Positions 55,790 to 64,000 of a stretch of 64,000 nt of DNA are shown here, piece after piece. Source of the stretch: Norana najaformis (Eukaryota; Annelida; Clitellata; Crassiclitellata; Hormogastridae). The notes beneath the pieces were generated by a model. The model was given only the letters and a program-made list of their open reading frames with translations. It was not told the origin of the DNA and did no database searches. Position 1 is the stretch's first letter; the number at the start of each line of letters is the position of its first letter. The DNA is taken from NCBI GenBank assembly GCA_964023275.1, contig OZ029929.1:1987501-2051500 (forward strand), read 5' to 3'. The translations under genes and the position numbers were made by a program.

Positions 55790-56250
55790 AGGGAAACGAC
55801 TTACCATCTGAGTTACAATCTCAATAACCTAATGAGTTACCATCTGAATTATCTAGTCAGTTACCATCTGAATAACTTAATGAGTTACCATCTGAATAAC
55901 CTAATGAGTTTCCATCTGAATAACCTAATGAGTTACCATCTGAATAACTTAATGAGTTACCATCTGAATAACTTAATGAGTTACCTACCATCTGCATAAT
56001 CTGCTGAGTGACCCTAAGAACGATTTACGTTATGAATTACCTATTGAGTTACCTAGTGAATTACCTATTGAGTTACCTAGTGAATTACCTATTGAGTTAC
56101 CTAGTGAATTACCTATTGAGCTACCTAGTGAATGACCTATTGAGCTACCTAGTGAATGACCTATTGAGTTACCTAGTGAATTACCAATTGAGTTACCTAG
56201 TGAATTACCAATTGAGCTGCCTTACGAACGACCTATTGAGTTGCCTTGCC
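55790..56250. repeat. Two adjoining 24-bp minisatellites
   Basis: 55795-55990: units CCTAATGAGTTACCATCTG plus AATAA. 56035-56245: units CTATTGAGTTACCTAGTG plus AATTAC. Both have a 24-bp period made of two related 12-mers and share GAGTTACC, so the second probably derives from the first. Confidence 0.9.
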
Positions 56251-56459
56251 GTTGACCTGGCTAGTGACCTTCTGAGTGACCAGGCGCAGTAGCCATAACA
56301 CTGGACATATCGCGTGACCTTTTTCCTGCGTCGTAGGCAACCGAACCTAAAAACCGGGAATCCTGGAAGGTTAATTCCACGAAGAAGCCATCGAGGCCTC
56401 GCGTGCAAAGCCGACCCTTAGCCGGTCCTGTCAATCACACACCGAAGCCCCGCCTCCCG

Positions 56460-56649
56460 GCAACATCTTGACCAATTGCGTTGAGCCGAGCAGACGGCGC
56501 GCGCAGCCATTAATAAAGTCGGTAACGAGCAGACGATGTTCGGTGCGAGCGAGAAGTCAGCCAGCGGACGGTAGAGGGACTTTGGTTTTGCTCTCTTCCG
56601 TTTCTTCCTTCCTTCAGTCAGTTCGTGGATTTCTTAACGGGATTGGTAA
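56460..56649 (+). promoter_or_regulatory. Possible promoter and non-coding first exon
   Basis: A CpG-rich patch (GCAGACGGCGCGCGCAGCC) is followed by ATTAATAAAG, a TATA-like string, and then about 140 bp ending in GGGATTG|GTAAGG, a good donor. The only ATG (56536) opens a 12-codon frame. It lies in intron 3 of the split gene on the same strand and could be an alternative promoter, but no transcript evidence is available. Confidence 0.3.
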
Positions 56650-56719
56650 GGATTACTCCCTACGCTGAGGAAGGATTCGAAGGCAGGGCCCTTGGACCGG
56701 CAGTGCTAGGAGGAAATCG

Positions 56720-57015
56720 TTTTTGGGAAGGTAAATTTCTCTTTAAGGCGTTACCTGGAGGTAATTTGAAGGTAAATTTCCATTTATGATGCTACTGGGA
56801 GGTAGATTTCCATTTGGAGCGTTATGTGATGGTAGACTGAAGGTAATTTTCCGCTTAGGACGTTATCTGAAGGTAATTTGAATGTAAATTTCCGTTTACG
56901 GCGGTACCTGAAGACAACGTGAAGGTAAATTTCCATTTGGAGGGTTGTATGAAGGCTAATAAAGGTTCCGCTTAGGCTAATTGAAGGCAACTTTGTCTGA
57001 AGGTAAATTGAAGGT
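56720..57015. repeat. Degenerate GGTAAATTTCCATTT repeat
   Basis: About six units of roughly 50-60 bp, each with GAAGGTAAATTTCCRTTTRG and GCGTTA-CTG. Confidence 0.7.
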
Positions 57016-57129
57016 AAATTACTTGCCTCTGGGGTGCAGCGCCGCCATTCGGAAAAGCGTTGACCGGCGTAGCACGGGGCTGCGGTTCTAATCTCGGTGT
57101 GAAATACAGTTGCCATGGAGATTTCCAGA

Positions 57130-57345
57130 GCAAAAATCGTGGATAGGGCGATGGTGGTGGTGGTGAAGATGTGGAATTGATTGTGGTGGTTGTGGTGGTG
57201 GAATTGATTCTGACTGGTGCGCGTGATGGTGTTAATGGTGGTGATAACGGTGATAATCGTCGTTGTCATCATTATCATTGACCCGTTGACAAGAAAACTG
57301 CAACAAGAGCTCGGCTGTGTTCTAATCTAATCTAACCTAATGACT
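57130..57345. repeat. GGT/GAT-rich stretch
   Basis: GGTGGTGGTG at 57152-57165 and GGTGGTGATAACGGTGAT to about 57275. A TTCTATAGCGCCG element end follows at 57346. Confidence 0.6.
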
Positions 57346-57364
57346 TCTATAGCGCCGTTTTCAC

Positions 57365-57500
57365 GAGTACACGTAAATGTACATGTTTTTCTATAGCGAC
57401 CGTATGGCCTCGACCCTGCTCGTTTTTCAGTTAATTAATCGGGTGAGATCCTTCGCCAGCGCTGGCCGTTTGAATGAGCGCCACACCATTTCAGATCCGT
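57365..57500 (-). mobile_element. SINE family S1, 3' part
   Basis: CGTAAATGTACATGTTTTTC tail, GAGATCCTTCGCCAGCGCTG and GAATGAGCGCCACACC. Confidence 0.65.
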
Positions 57501-57835
57501 ATTGCTACTTCCAGGGCCGGATTTAGACGTGGTGAGGCGGACTGAAGCCCTAAGTTCCTGTAGGAACCTGTGGAGGCTCTATTTGGCAATTGTTGGCAGA
57601 GAAGAAGGCTGTGTAACAATTGAACTTAGCAGATATGCCACCAAGATGTTAATTGTTGTTAATTAGGTTATATTAATTACAGGAAATCTGTACTCAAATA
57701 TAAATTATAAAATTATAAAACTGTAACAAATGAAAAAAATCTGAATTTTTAAGCGGTCCATTCAGACTGTGAGGTCCTAAGTTATAGCTTGTTTAGCTTA
57801 TGCCTAAATCTGGCCCTGGCTACCTCCCATCCGAC
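57501..57835. other. Unassigned AT-rich stretch
   Basis: Nothing is recognised. Confidence 0.3.
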
Positions 57836-57837
57836 TT

Positions 57838-58188
57838 TGATCGTCTTAATAGTTTTAACGACATCTTATGGCATCAGAGGCCGTTGACGTCGCCCTCCTC
57901 CTTTTTCCAGGCTTCGGACTGGCACTACGCGACTAAAGACAGTGGTAGTTTCCAATGTTTAACGACATCTTATGGCATCAGAGGCCGTTGACCTCGATTC
58001 GAGGAAATTCTAGTTTTCACTCGAGTTTGAAGGATACACGCACGTATATTCCAGTAGTCTGGTCGACGGTTATATATAGCGTCGGCGGAAGCGTTTTAAA
58101 GGTGTCTAATCTCAACTGCTATTTTATTATTAGATTCCACTTTTTAGCGACATCTTGTGTCTTCCAGGGACGTTGACGTCGACCCTAA
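57838..58188 (-). repeat. R150 repeat cluster
   Basis: Extended unit at 57855-57950, then ACGACATCTTATGGCATCAG (57961), GCGTTTTAAAGGTGTCTAA (58092) and GCGACATCTTGTGTCTTCC (58146). Confidence 0.75.
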
Positions 58189-58189
58189 A

Positions 58190-58425
58190 TGTAGACGTAC
58201 ATGTTTTTCTATAGCGACCGTATAGCCTTCACCCTCGGCTCATTTTTCAGTGAATTAATCGGGTGAGATCATTCACCATCGCTGCTCGTTTGAATGGGCG
58301 CCCCGCCATTTAAGGCCGTGTACAGACCGTGCTAGCCCGAGATTGAAATCCCTTAAATATGGCCACTGTCGGTATGCGAACCGGCATCCTCTCGCTCAGA
58401 GGCGCCTTGATGTACACACACACAG
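58190..58425 (-). mobile_element. SINE family S1, nearly full length
   Basis: TACATGTTTTTCTATAGCGAC side at the tail, GAATGGGCGCCCCGCC, then B-box region GGTATGCGAACCGGC at 58371. The A-box side is replaced by CACACACAC. Confidence 0.7.
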
Positions 58426-58549
58426 AGCAGATATCAATCGATGGTCTTCACTTGAAACCGCAGCCAAAACTTGTGATTCGTTGGGGGAAGCTTGGTCGAA
58501 ATTCGACCTGTTTGAGAAAGGAAAAATTGCATGCGAGGTGCTGTGCAGT

Positions 58550-59140
58550 CGTAATCGTAAGCTCGAGATTTCCACAGCGCCCAGCAAAAGCTAAGTGGCG
58601 GGAGCCAGTTTATTCACAGGCGCTCAGTCAAAACAAAATCGTTAGGCAAGAAGGGTTCGGTTCCAGGTGAAGATCCCAGAGTTAGGCAGGCAGACAGTCG
58701 GACGGCTACGGTGGATGGTGTTTGGAATTGAACCGGAAAGTGAGATAAGGGGAAGAGGAGGAATCAGGGTAGAACTTGTGGAAGAGGAGTGTTTTCAGTT
58801 TTGAGTGAAAGACAGGGTAGAACTTGTGGAAGAGGAGTGTTTTCAGTTTTGAGTGAAAGACCTGCGCAGAAATTGCAAGAGGTGAAGTGTTGGTGAATTT
58901 ATATGATGGGTATACGTGATTCAGGGTCGAGTTTCCCCCAAGGACTCTCGTCGCTCCTTCGTCGAGACCATTACCCGCCTGCAGATGGCGTACATGGGAC
59001 CGTAGATTTGATGCTCGACCGTACAACTGGAAGCCCATCCCTCCTTCTGCTGTCACGTACGCCAGGCTGATGTGCGTAGAAAATACCGTCCAAAATATTC
59101 CAAATCTGCGGCGAAAACGAAGATTAATTCCTACACGCAA
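58550..59140 (-). mobile_element. LINE 3' end (family LT1), copy 3, with an internal duplication
   Basis: The minus strand encodes SPLAISAQVFHSKLKTLLF followed by a second copy of VFHSKLKTLLFHKFYP, because about 48 bp (58760-58807 and 58808-58855) is tandemly duplicated in frame. The 3' UTR ends with the GGCGCTGTGGAAATC cap and an ACGATTACG tail at about 58550-58570. Upstream the frame stays open to 59140 but is not clearly RT. Confidence 0.78.
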
Positions 59141-59174
59141 ATTAGCAACAGCAGACTTCCAACCATGTCAGAAA

Positions 59175-59372
59175 GTGTGTGTGTGCGTGCGGTTGTATGT
59201 GTCTGTGTATATGTGTGCATGTGTGCGTGCGTGTGGTTGTGTGCGTGCGTGTGTTGTTGTGTGTCTGTGTGTATGTGTGTGCATGTGTGCGTGCGTGTGG
59301 TTGTGTGTGCGTGCGTGTGTGGTTGTGTGTGGGTATGTATCTGTGTATGTATGTGTGTGTATGTGTGTGTGA
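59175..59372. repeat. (GT)n-derived VNTR
   Basis: GTGTGTGCGTGCGTGTGGTT units, four or five copies of a block of roughly 40 bp. Confidence 0.88.
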
Positions 59373-59640
59373 CTGCTAGCGCAGAAAACTCAAGGCCGTT
59401 GTCATCGGGGGCAACTGTGTTTGCCGTAGCTGTGTTCCACGTGCACTCCGAGTACGCCCCGAGCATACGCCGAATACAGTTAAGCAACACGTGGCGAATC
59501 TGTTCAAGAGGCCGCTCGGAGTAAGCTCGAAGGGCGCCCGGAAAGGACACAGAACACACCCTCTGACTTTGCACCCCTTCAGTGAGGATATTGGGGAGGC
59601 TGGGCTGGGCATCTCTAAGGAGGAACGGTGATTTATCCGA
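59373..59640. other. Unassigned short stretch
   Basis: Moderately GC-rich, with a minus frame open into the adjoining polypurine tract. No domain is recognised. Confidence 0.3.
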
Positions 59641-59644
59641 CGGT

Positions 59645-60245
59645 GGGGAGGAGGAGAGGAGACAAGAGGAGGAGGAAGAGCAGCGAGAGAACTTTGAGGA
59701 AGAGAGGGGATAGGAGGAGGAGAAATAGGAGGAGAAGGTTTTGAAGGAGAAGAAGAGGTAGGAGGAAGAAGAGGAGGAGGAAGAGGAAGAGGAGAAGAAT
59801 AAAGGACTAGGAGGAAGAGAAAGAATGGGAGGAGGAGGAGGAGGAGAAGGAATAGGAGGAAGAGAAAGAATGGGAGGAGGAGGAGGAGGAGAAGGAATAG
59901 GAGGAAGAGAAAGAATGGGAGGAAGAGGTGGAGGAAGAATTGGAGGAAGAGAATGGGAGGAGAAAGAATGAAAGGAGGGAGAGCAGGAGAAAGAATAGGA
60001 GGAGAAAGAATGGGAGGAGAAATAGGGGAGGAGATGGAAAAGGGAGAGGAGGTGGAGGAGGAAGAATAGGCGGAAAAGAAAAGAGGAAAAGGAATAGGAG
60101 ATGGTAGGAGGAGTAGGAGGAAAAGGAGGAGAGCGACAGAAGAAACAGGAGGAATATGAAGAGAGGAGGAGAAGGAGAGGAGAATGCATGTGAGGAGGAG
60201 GAGTAGAAGGAGCTGGAGGAGGAGGAGGAGCAGGAGGAGGAGATG
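59645..60245. repeat. 600-bp polypurine tract
   Basis: Almost only A and G on the plus strand, with a 60-bp block (AGGAGGAAGAGAAAGAATGG) repeated three times at 59808-59935. The minus frame of 352 codons across it is an artefact of the missing stop codons. Confidence 0.95.
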
Positions 60246-60555
60246 TTGGGTCAGAAGGTCAGGACGTTGCTGTCTATCGTTGTGACGTTAATACCGCATT
60301 AAACGACGAACCGTTATTAATAGTTCATAGCGGAGTTCGGCGGGAACGGTGGGAAGGTGGGGCCGAATGGAGGGGAGGGCGGGCGAGGTGGGGTGGGGTG
60401 GGGAGGTGGAATTCCTCGGCCGTGCGCCGGACGGGATGGTGGTGGTGGTGATGATGATTCATGAGGCGGCCGCGAGGTGCCAAGGATGACGGTCGAGAGA
60501 TGAGCATGGCACCTCTCGCAGGGATGCGATTCTCAGCCCTCTCCGCATGGCCGTC
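60246..60555. other. Unassigned GC-rich stretch
   Basis: GGTGGGGTGGGG and GGCCGTGCGCCGG-type sequence at 60340-60440. No gene is recognised. Confidence 0.3.
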
Positions 60556-60732
60556 TCTCTCTCTCGCTCTGTCTATCTGTCTGTCTATCTGTCTATTTAT
60601 CTATCTAAACTGCCTGCCTGCCTGCCTGCCTATCGGTCTGTTTGTCAATCATTCAGTCAGTCAATCTGTCAGTTAGTCAGCTTGTCTGTCTGTCAATCTG
60701 TCTCTCTGTCTGTCCGTGTGTCTGTCTGTGTC
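60556..60732. repeat. (TCTG)n microsatellite
   Basis: TCTG, TCTA, TGCC and CAGT units. Confidence 0.88.
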
Positions 60733-60876
60733 CGGAAAATGCAAACAACATTTTATTTATTTCTCGTTGTTTTGTTGGCAACGAACACTGGATTTAAATG
60801 TTCGGAGATTCTACTGAATAGCATTGTATGTGTTTATTTAATTTTTGTTTATTTTTTGGTTATGTTGATTTCTTAA

Positions 60877-61015
60877 GAAGCCGCTGAGCGATGGCTTAGA
60901 GCGATTGGCTTGTAGAGCGAGGAGTAGGGGTTCGAGCCTTCTCCCCTGAGACGGTTACTGTGTAGGGACCTAGAGCAAGTCCTTTATTTGCATAGTGGCG
61001 CTTAATACTTGCAGA
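60877..61015 (+). mobile_element. tRNA-derived SINE, family S3, copy 5
   Basis: Head GCCGCTGAGCGATGGC, B-box GGGGTTCGAGCCTTC, body GACGGTTACTGTGTAGGGACC and tail running into (GAT)n. Confidence 0.82.
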
Positions 61016-61152
61016 AATGATGATGATGATGATGACGAGGAGGAGGAGGAGGAGGAGATGACGACGACGATATGATGACGTCGATGATGATGATGATGAT
61101 GATGATAGTGGTGGTGGTGATGATGCTGCTGCTGCTGATGATGATGACGATG

Positions 61153-61184
<32 letters not shown>

Positions 61185-61262
61185 GACGATGACTATGGTG
61201 TTGATGCTGCTGCTGATGATGATGATAATAATGATGATGACGATGATGATGATGATGATGAA
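61016..61262. repeat. (GAT)n / (GAG)n trinucleotide array
   Basis: GATGATGAC, GAGGAG and GCTGCTGCT units, probably the expanded tail of the SINE before it. Confidence 0.93.
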
Positions 61263-61474
61263 TTTCAAAATGCACCGTGCGTATGAAGCAACCACGCAAG
61301 CCTTTGTTTCCAAACCCCGTTTGATTCCGATTTCCAGAATTCCGTTTTCCAGGCTTCCCGAGAAAGTGGAGGATTCTGATTTCTGTTCGAATTCAGCTTG
61401 TCCTCCAAGGAGGGGCATCACCAGGAAGCTGAAGAAGGACTTGCGAACGGAGTCTCGAGTATCTTCAGCTGGCT

Positions 61475-61635
61475 TTTGCATATCTCCTCCTTTCTCCCCC
61501 CCCCCTCAGTGTTCCGCAGGCGCCTGAAGACTGTACTGTTCATCGGTGATTTTACTTTTTCGGGTCGGAAGCACCTCTGTTGAGTTTATCCTCTAAGAGG
61601 CGCTATATAAATCTCAAACTACAATTACAATATGA
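61475..61635 (+). mobile_element. LINE 3' end with FRRRLKTVLF motif
   Basis: Plus frame 1 reads SVFRRRLKTVLFIGDFTFSG before a stop at about 61581. The 3' end is GAGGCGCTATATAAATCTC at 61598-61616 followed by ACAATTACAAT. The SLxSFRRRLKTxLF pattern plus this cap is the usual end of CR1/L2-type LINEs. Confidence 0.7.
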
Positions 61636-61730
61636 TTTAATTATGTATGACACAATGACAGTAATGATAATGTTAATGATAATGATTGGTAATAAAACCG
61701 TCCGTGTTTAATGCGTGCTTTTCTCTGTAG

Positions 61731-61809
61731 GTGGCGTTGGTGAGGAGCAGAAGGAGAAACTAACTTCCGTTGTTGAAGAACCGAAGTCGCAATCGTCGTC
61801 CCCAGACAG
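61731..61809 (+). CDS. Exon d of the split gene (79 nt)
   Basis: Acceptor GCGTGCTTTTCTCTGTAG at 61730, donor GACAG|GTGAAG. Combined with the single G left by exon c it reads GGVGEEQKEKLTSVVEEPKS then QSSSPD and leaves AG (phase 2). Acidic, Ser-rich and probably disordered. Intron 3 before it is 17.2 kb and may hide further exons whose length is a multiple of three. The next exon must begin in phase 2. The acceptor-like TTAAACTGATTGCAG at 62415 would give 17 more residues and then a stop in that phase, which I do not consider established. Confidence 0.75.
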
Positions 61810-61979
61810 GTGAAGGATTTCCCGCTCTTTTTCCAAACCCAGTTGTAACAGTATTCTGGACTGATTTCTTGGACACTCACTGACCGGCTTGAATACTTAA
61901 TCGTAGTAATAGTATTCATTGCTTGATGACATACTGATGTCGACCTTAGACAGTAAAACCTTTGTTCTGCTAACGGTTA

Positions 61980-62345
61980 GTAATGTTTAACGACAGCTTA
62001 TGGCATCAAAGGCCGTTGCCGTCGCCCTCCTCCTTTATCCAGGCTTGGTACTGGCACTACCCCCAAACAAGGCAGTGATGGAGTTTGGCACTGATAAACG
62101 CGGTTAAACGAAATATAGCGTCGGTTAAAAGCGTTCTAAAGGTGTCCGTGGAGAGCATTGCATTGTTCTTGCGGCTGCCAGGGCCGTTGACGTCCACCTT
62201 ACTTTGGCATTGTGCTTTCACGCTGGAGGTAACGATTGAATGCTGTTTGTTGTTGTCCATGGGTTTAACGACATCTTATGGCAACTAAGGCCGTTGACGT
62301 CTTCAACATGAAAATGTTGTTGACGTTGTCCATAAGTTCATTTCT
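61980..62345 (-). repeat. R150 repeat cluster
   Basis: Extended unit at 61988-62083, GCGTTCTAAAGGTGTCCG (62131), GCGGCTGCCAGGGCCGTTGAC (62171) and ACGACATCTTATGGCAAC (62266). Confidence 0.8.
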
Positions 62346-62544
62346 TTCTTCTTACCGTTTCCTTTAAGATTTTTGTTTCCGTAGGTAATGTATGTATTTT
62401 TTAAACTGATTGCAGCACGACATGGATGAGATACCAAATGCAGGCGAAGGGGGTTTTGTTGACTGGTTGATGGCACCTTTGTCGACTTCTTGTTGGTTTT
62501 CTTCTTGTTGGAAGACTGTCCACTGTCCATTACGGCTCTTGTGT
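62346..62544. other. Stretch with a possible but unconfirmed exon
   Basis: After TTAAACTGATTGCAG (62415) a phase-0 plus frame reads HDMDEIPNAGEGGFVDWLMA, which looks protein-like. Exon d leaves phase 2, so it does not fit directly. No good donor follows. Confidence 0.2.
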
Positions 62545-63010
62545 GTCCATTAAGGGTCTTCTCGGTTGCTATAAAGCCTTTTTTTCAATATCTGATTTAT
62601 ATATTTTCTGTAATTTTTTCTTTTCACTTGCCATTTCGGCTCTTTTGTAGCCGTCGGGCTCTTTTGTGGCCATTTAAGGCTCTTTTGTGGCCATTTAAGG
62701 CTCTTTTGTGGCCATTTAAGGCTCTTTTGTGGCCATTTAAGGCTCTTTTGTGGCCATTTAAGGCTCTTTTGTGGCCATTTAAGGCTCTTTTGTGGCCATT
62801 TAAGGCTCTTTTGTGGCCATTTAAGGATCTTGTGGCCATCAGGCTCTTTTGTGGCCATCGGTTTCTTTTTTTGCCATCAGGCTCTTTTGTGGCCGTCAGG
62901 CTCTTTTGTGGCCATCAAGGCTTTTTTGTGGCCATTTAGGCTCTTCTCAGTTGCCATAAAGGCTTTTTTAGCGTATTTATAGATTTTCGGTAATTTTTCG
63001 GTGTTTTGTT
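62545..63010. repeat. 21-bp minisatellite flanked by a 60-bp direct repeat
   Basis: About nine perfect or nearly perfect units TTTTGTGGCCATTTAAGGCTC (62655-62835), then diverged units to 62940. The outer flanks, TTGCTATAAAGCCTTTTTTT (62568) and TTGCCATAAAGGCTTTTTTA (62951), each continue with a similar TATTTAT-TTTTC-GTAATTTTT segment, forming a direct repeat of about 60 bp. A minus frame is open as seven-residue KWPQKSL repeats because 21 is divisible by three. Confidence 0.9.
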
Positions 63011-63680
63011 TTTCGTTCTTTTTTTCTTTTTTCTTCTTTTTTTCACAAAATACAAATGAAATAAAATATATTTAATGAAATCAACAAAGACTATATACAA
63101 ATTAGGTAGGTGCAACAATTACAGGGAGCCAATGTTTACAGACAATACCATTTACTACTAAGATGGTGGTGTCCTAACAAAGTGGTATAGCCATGTGTAT
63201 TTTATCAAGTAAAATGACTTAATGTTACAAAAGGTAAAATTGATAAACATACAGAAATGTGAGTTTGGCACACAGGCCCATGTCGTATAAAAGACATAAC
63301 ATTATCTTTAATAATTATACACTAATAAAGTGATGTTTTAGGCCTGATAACAGGTTTGTACTTGTACTATAAATTTAATGTATAGTCCATCAGTAAGCAC
63401 CGGTATTTATAAATGAATTCTAAAAAGCTGTTTAAGAGAGATTTAAAAATTATTATTATTATTGAAAAGTAAGTTCTAGGCCCATATAACAGATTATTTC
63501 ACCATTAAAAACAGAACAATATTTTTACATATATACATGTAGAAAATGTTCAGATAAATTTTTAAACAGGCTAAAACATAATTAGTTTTATTTACATCAC
63601 AAATGTTTTGTCAGGGAGAATATCACACATACAATCGAAAAATTTACAGATTATATTTACATTGGAATAATCCATTTTAT
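63011..63680 (-). mobile_element. AT-rich stretch, probably the 3' UTR of the adjoining LINE
   Basis: Clearly more AT-rich than the rest of the window, with no open frame. It directly follows the stop of the minus-strand LINE at 63681, so it is most simply read as that element's 3' UTR. Its left limit is not defined. Confidence 0.4.
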
Positions 63681-64000
63681 TTAAATGACTCTATCTTTGT
63701 TGATGCTCATCAAGATTTTATAAACCTCTAGGTAAAGATAACGGTTACACAGGATGTTTTTTACAATAAAGTCTAGTCTCTTTTCCTGGCATTTTTGTTT
63801 TAGTATATATGAAATATTCTGTTTTTTGCAATTTAATAATACATGTTCAATTGTGTCAGGTACCTGACATTGTATACATAAGTCTGTTAGGCTCTTTTTA
63901 ATTTTCTTAAGCCATGTGTTAGTTAGGATATGTCCTAAACGCAGTCTAGTAATTTGAACTTCCTGTTTCCTAGGACAGTCCATATACTTAATGTCAGTGG
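63681..64000 (-). mobile_element. LINE C-terminal region (RNase H end with CCHC motif), cut by the window edge
   Basis: The minus frame is open from the right edge (64000) to a stop at 63681, about 106 codons. It contains EVQITRLRLGH, then LCIQCQVPDTIEHVLLNC, a C-x2-C-x7-H-x4-C motif. This R-L-R-x-GH plus CCHC arrangement with EH-x-L-x-x-C is typical of the end of Jockey/I/Ingi-type LINE polyproteins, after the RNase H domain. The frame has no stop or shift in the visible part, so the copy may be young. The rest lies beyond the window. Confidence 0.85.

Noticed and set aside
25170-56250. CRISPR-like repeat arrays among the minisatellites
   Set aside because: Units are contiguous with no unique spacers and the genome is eukaryotic.
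59131-60189. Minus-strand frame of 352 codons
   Set aside because: Most of it is the polypurine tract read in reverse (Ser/Pro/Phe only). The remainder matches no known domain.
61002-61527. Long frames across the GAT array (poly-Met/Ile/Ser)
   Set aside because: Trinucleotide repeat translation only.
62416-62500. Fifth exon of the split gene (HDMDEIPNAGEG frame)
   Set aside because: The acceptor is plausible, but exon d leaves phase 2 and this frame needs phase 0. In phase 2 a stop appears after 17 residues, and no convincing donor is seen.

Overview
This window is eukaryotic, from a repeat-rich metazoan genome. It has GT-AG introns, tRNA-derived SINEs, decayed non-LTR retrotransposons and an extreme density of tetranucleotide microsatellites and minisatellites. 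The organism is probably a lophotrochozoan. A small heat-shock protein with two alpha-crystallin domains, built like the flatworm p40/Hsp36 egg-antigen group, hints at a flatworm. That placement is an inference from one gene family.

Real coding content is sparse. (1) 7750-8892, minus strand: an intronless two-domain HSP20-family protein. (2) 18417-19370, minus strand: the terminal coding exon of an Sp-family (Sp5 / Sp6-9 / buttonhead-like) transcription factor with a Btd box and three C2H2 fingers. (3) On the plus strand, four short exons (33412-33511, 43863-43933, 44423-44502, 61731-61809) have good splice sites and matching phases and appear to be the 5' part of one gene spanning more than 28 kb. 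They are too short to show as long open frames. The joined reading frame gives 94 codons, beginning MDRRRSPSPEEG, rich in Ser, Glu and Pro, with no family I recognise. Introns 1 and 3 (10.4 and 17.2 kb) hold most of the repeats of the right half.

Retrotransposon remains include an RTE-like LINE with one in-frame stop (36930-37785), a short reverse-transcriptase piece (42195-42380), several LINE 3' ends (1515-1945, 28035-28260, 34885-35298, 58550-59140, 61475-61635) and a LINE C-terminal RNase H/CCHC region running off the right edge (63681-64000). At least six tRNA-derived SINE families can be recognised from A- and B-box remnants. A dispersed repeat of about 150 bp (modules sharing CGACATCTTGTGGC and GCGTTTTAAAGGTGTCTAA) occurs at about ten places, sometimes in tandem. 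A short TATAGCGCC / GGCGCTATATAAA motif caps many otherwise different elements.

The rest is simple sequence: a nearly pure 1.7-kb GATA array, a 1.8-kb ATGT array with higher-order structure, polypyrimidine/polypurine tracts of 500-600 bp, and minisatellites with periods of about 16, 20, 21, 24, 40 and 47 bp. The long open frames in these arrays (IHTY, SIYL, MYVC repeats and the like) are artefacts of repeat composition. I see no CRISPR, operon, rRNA or intact tRNA gene.
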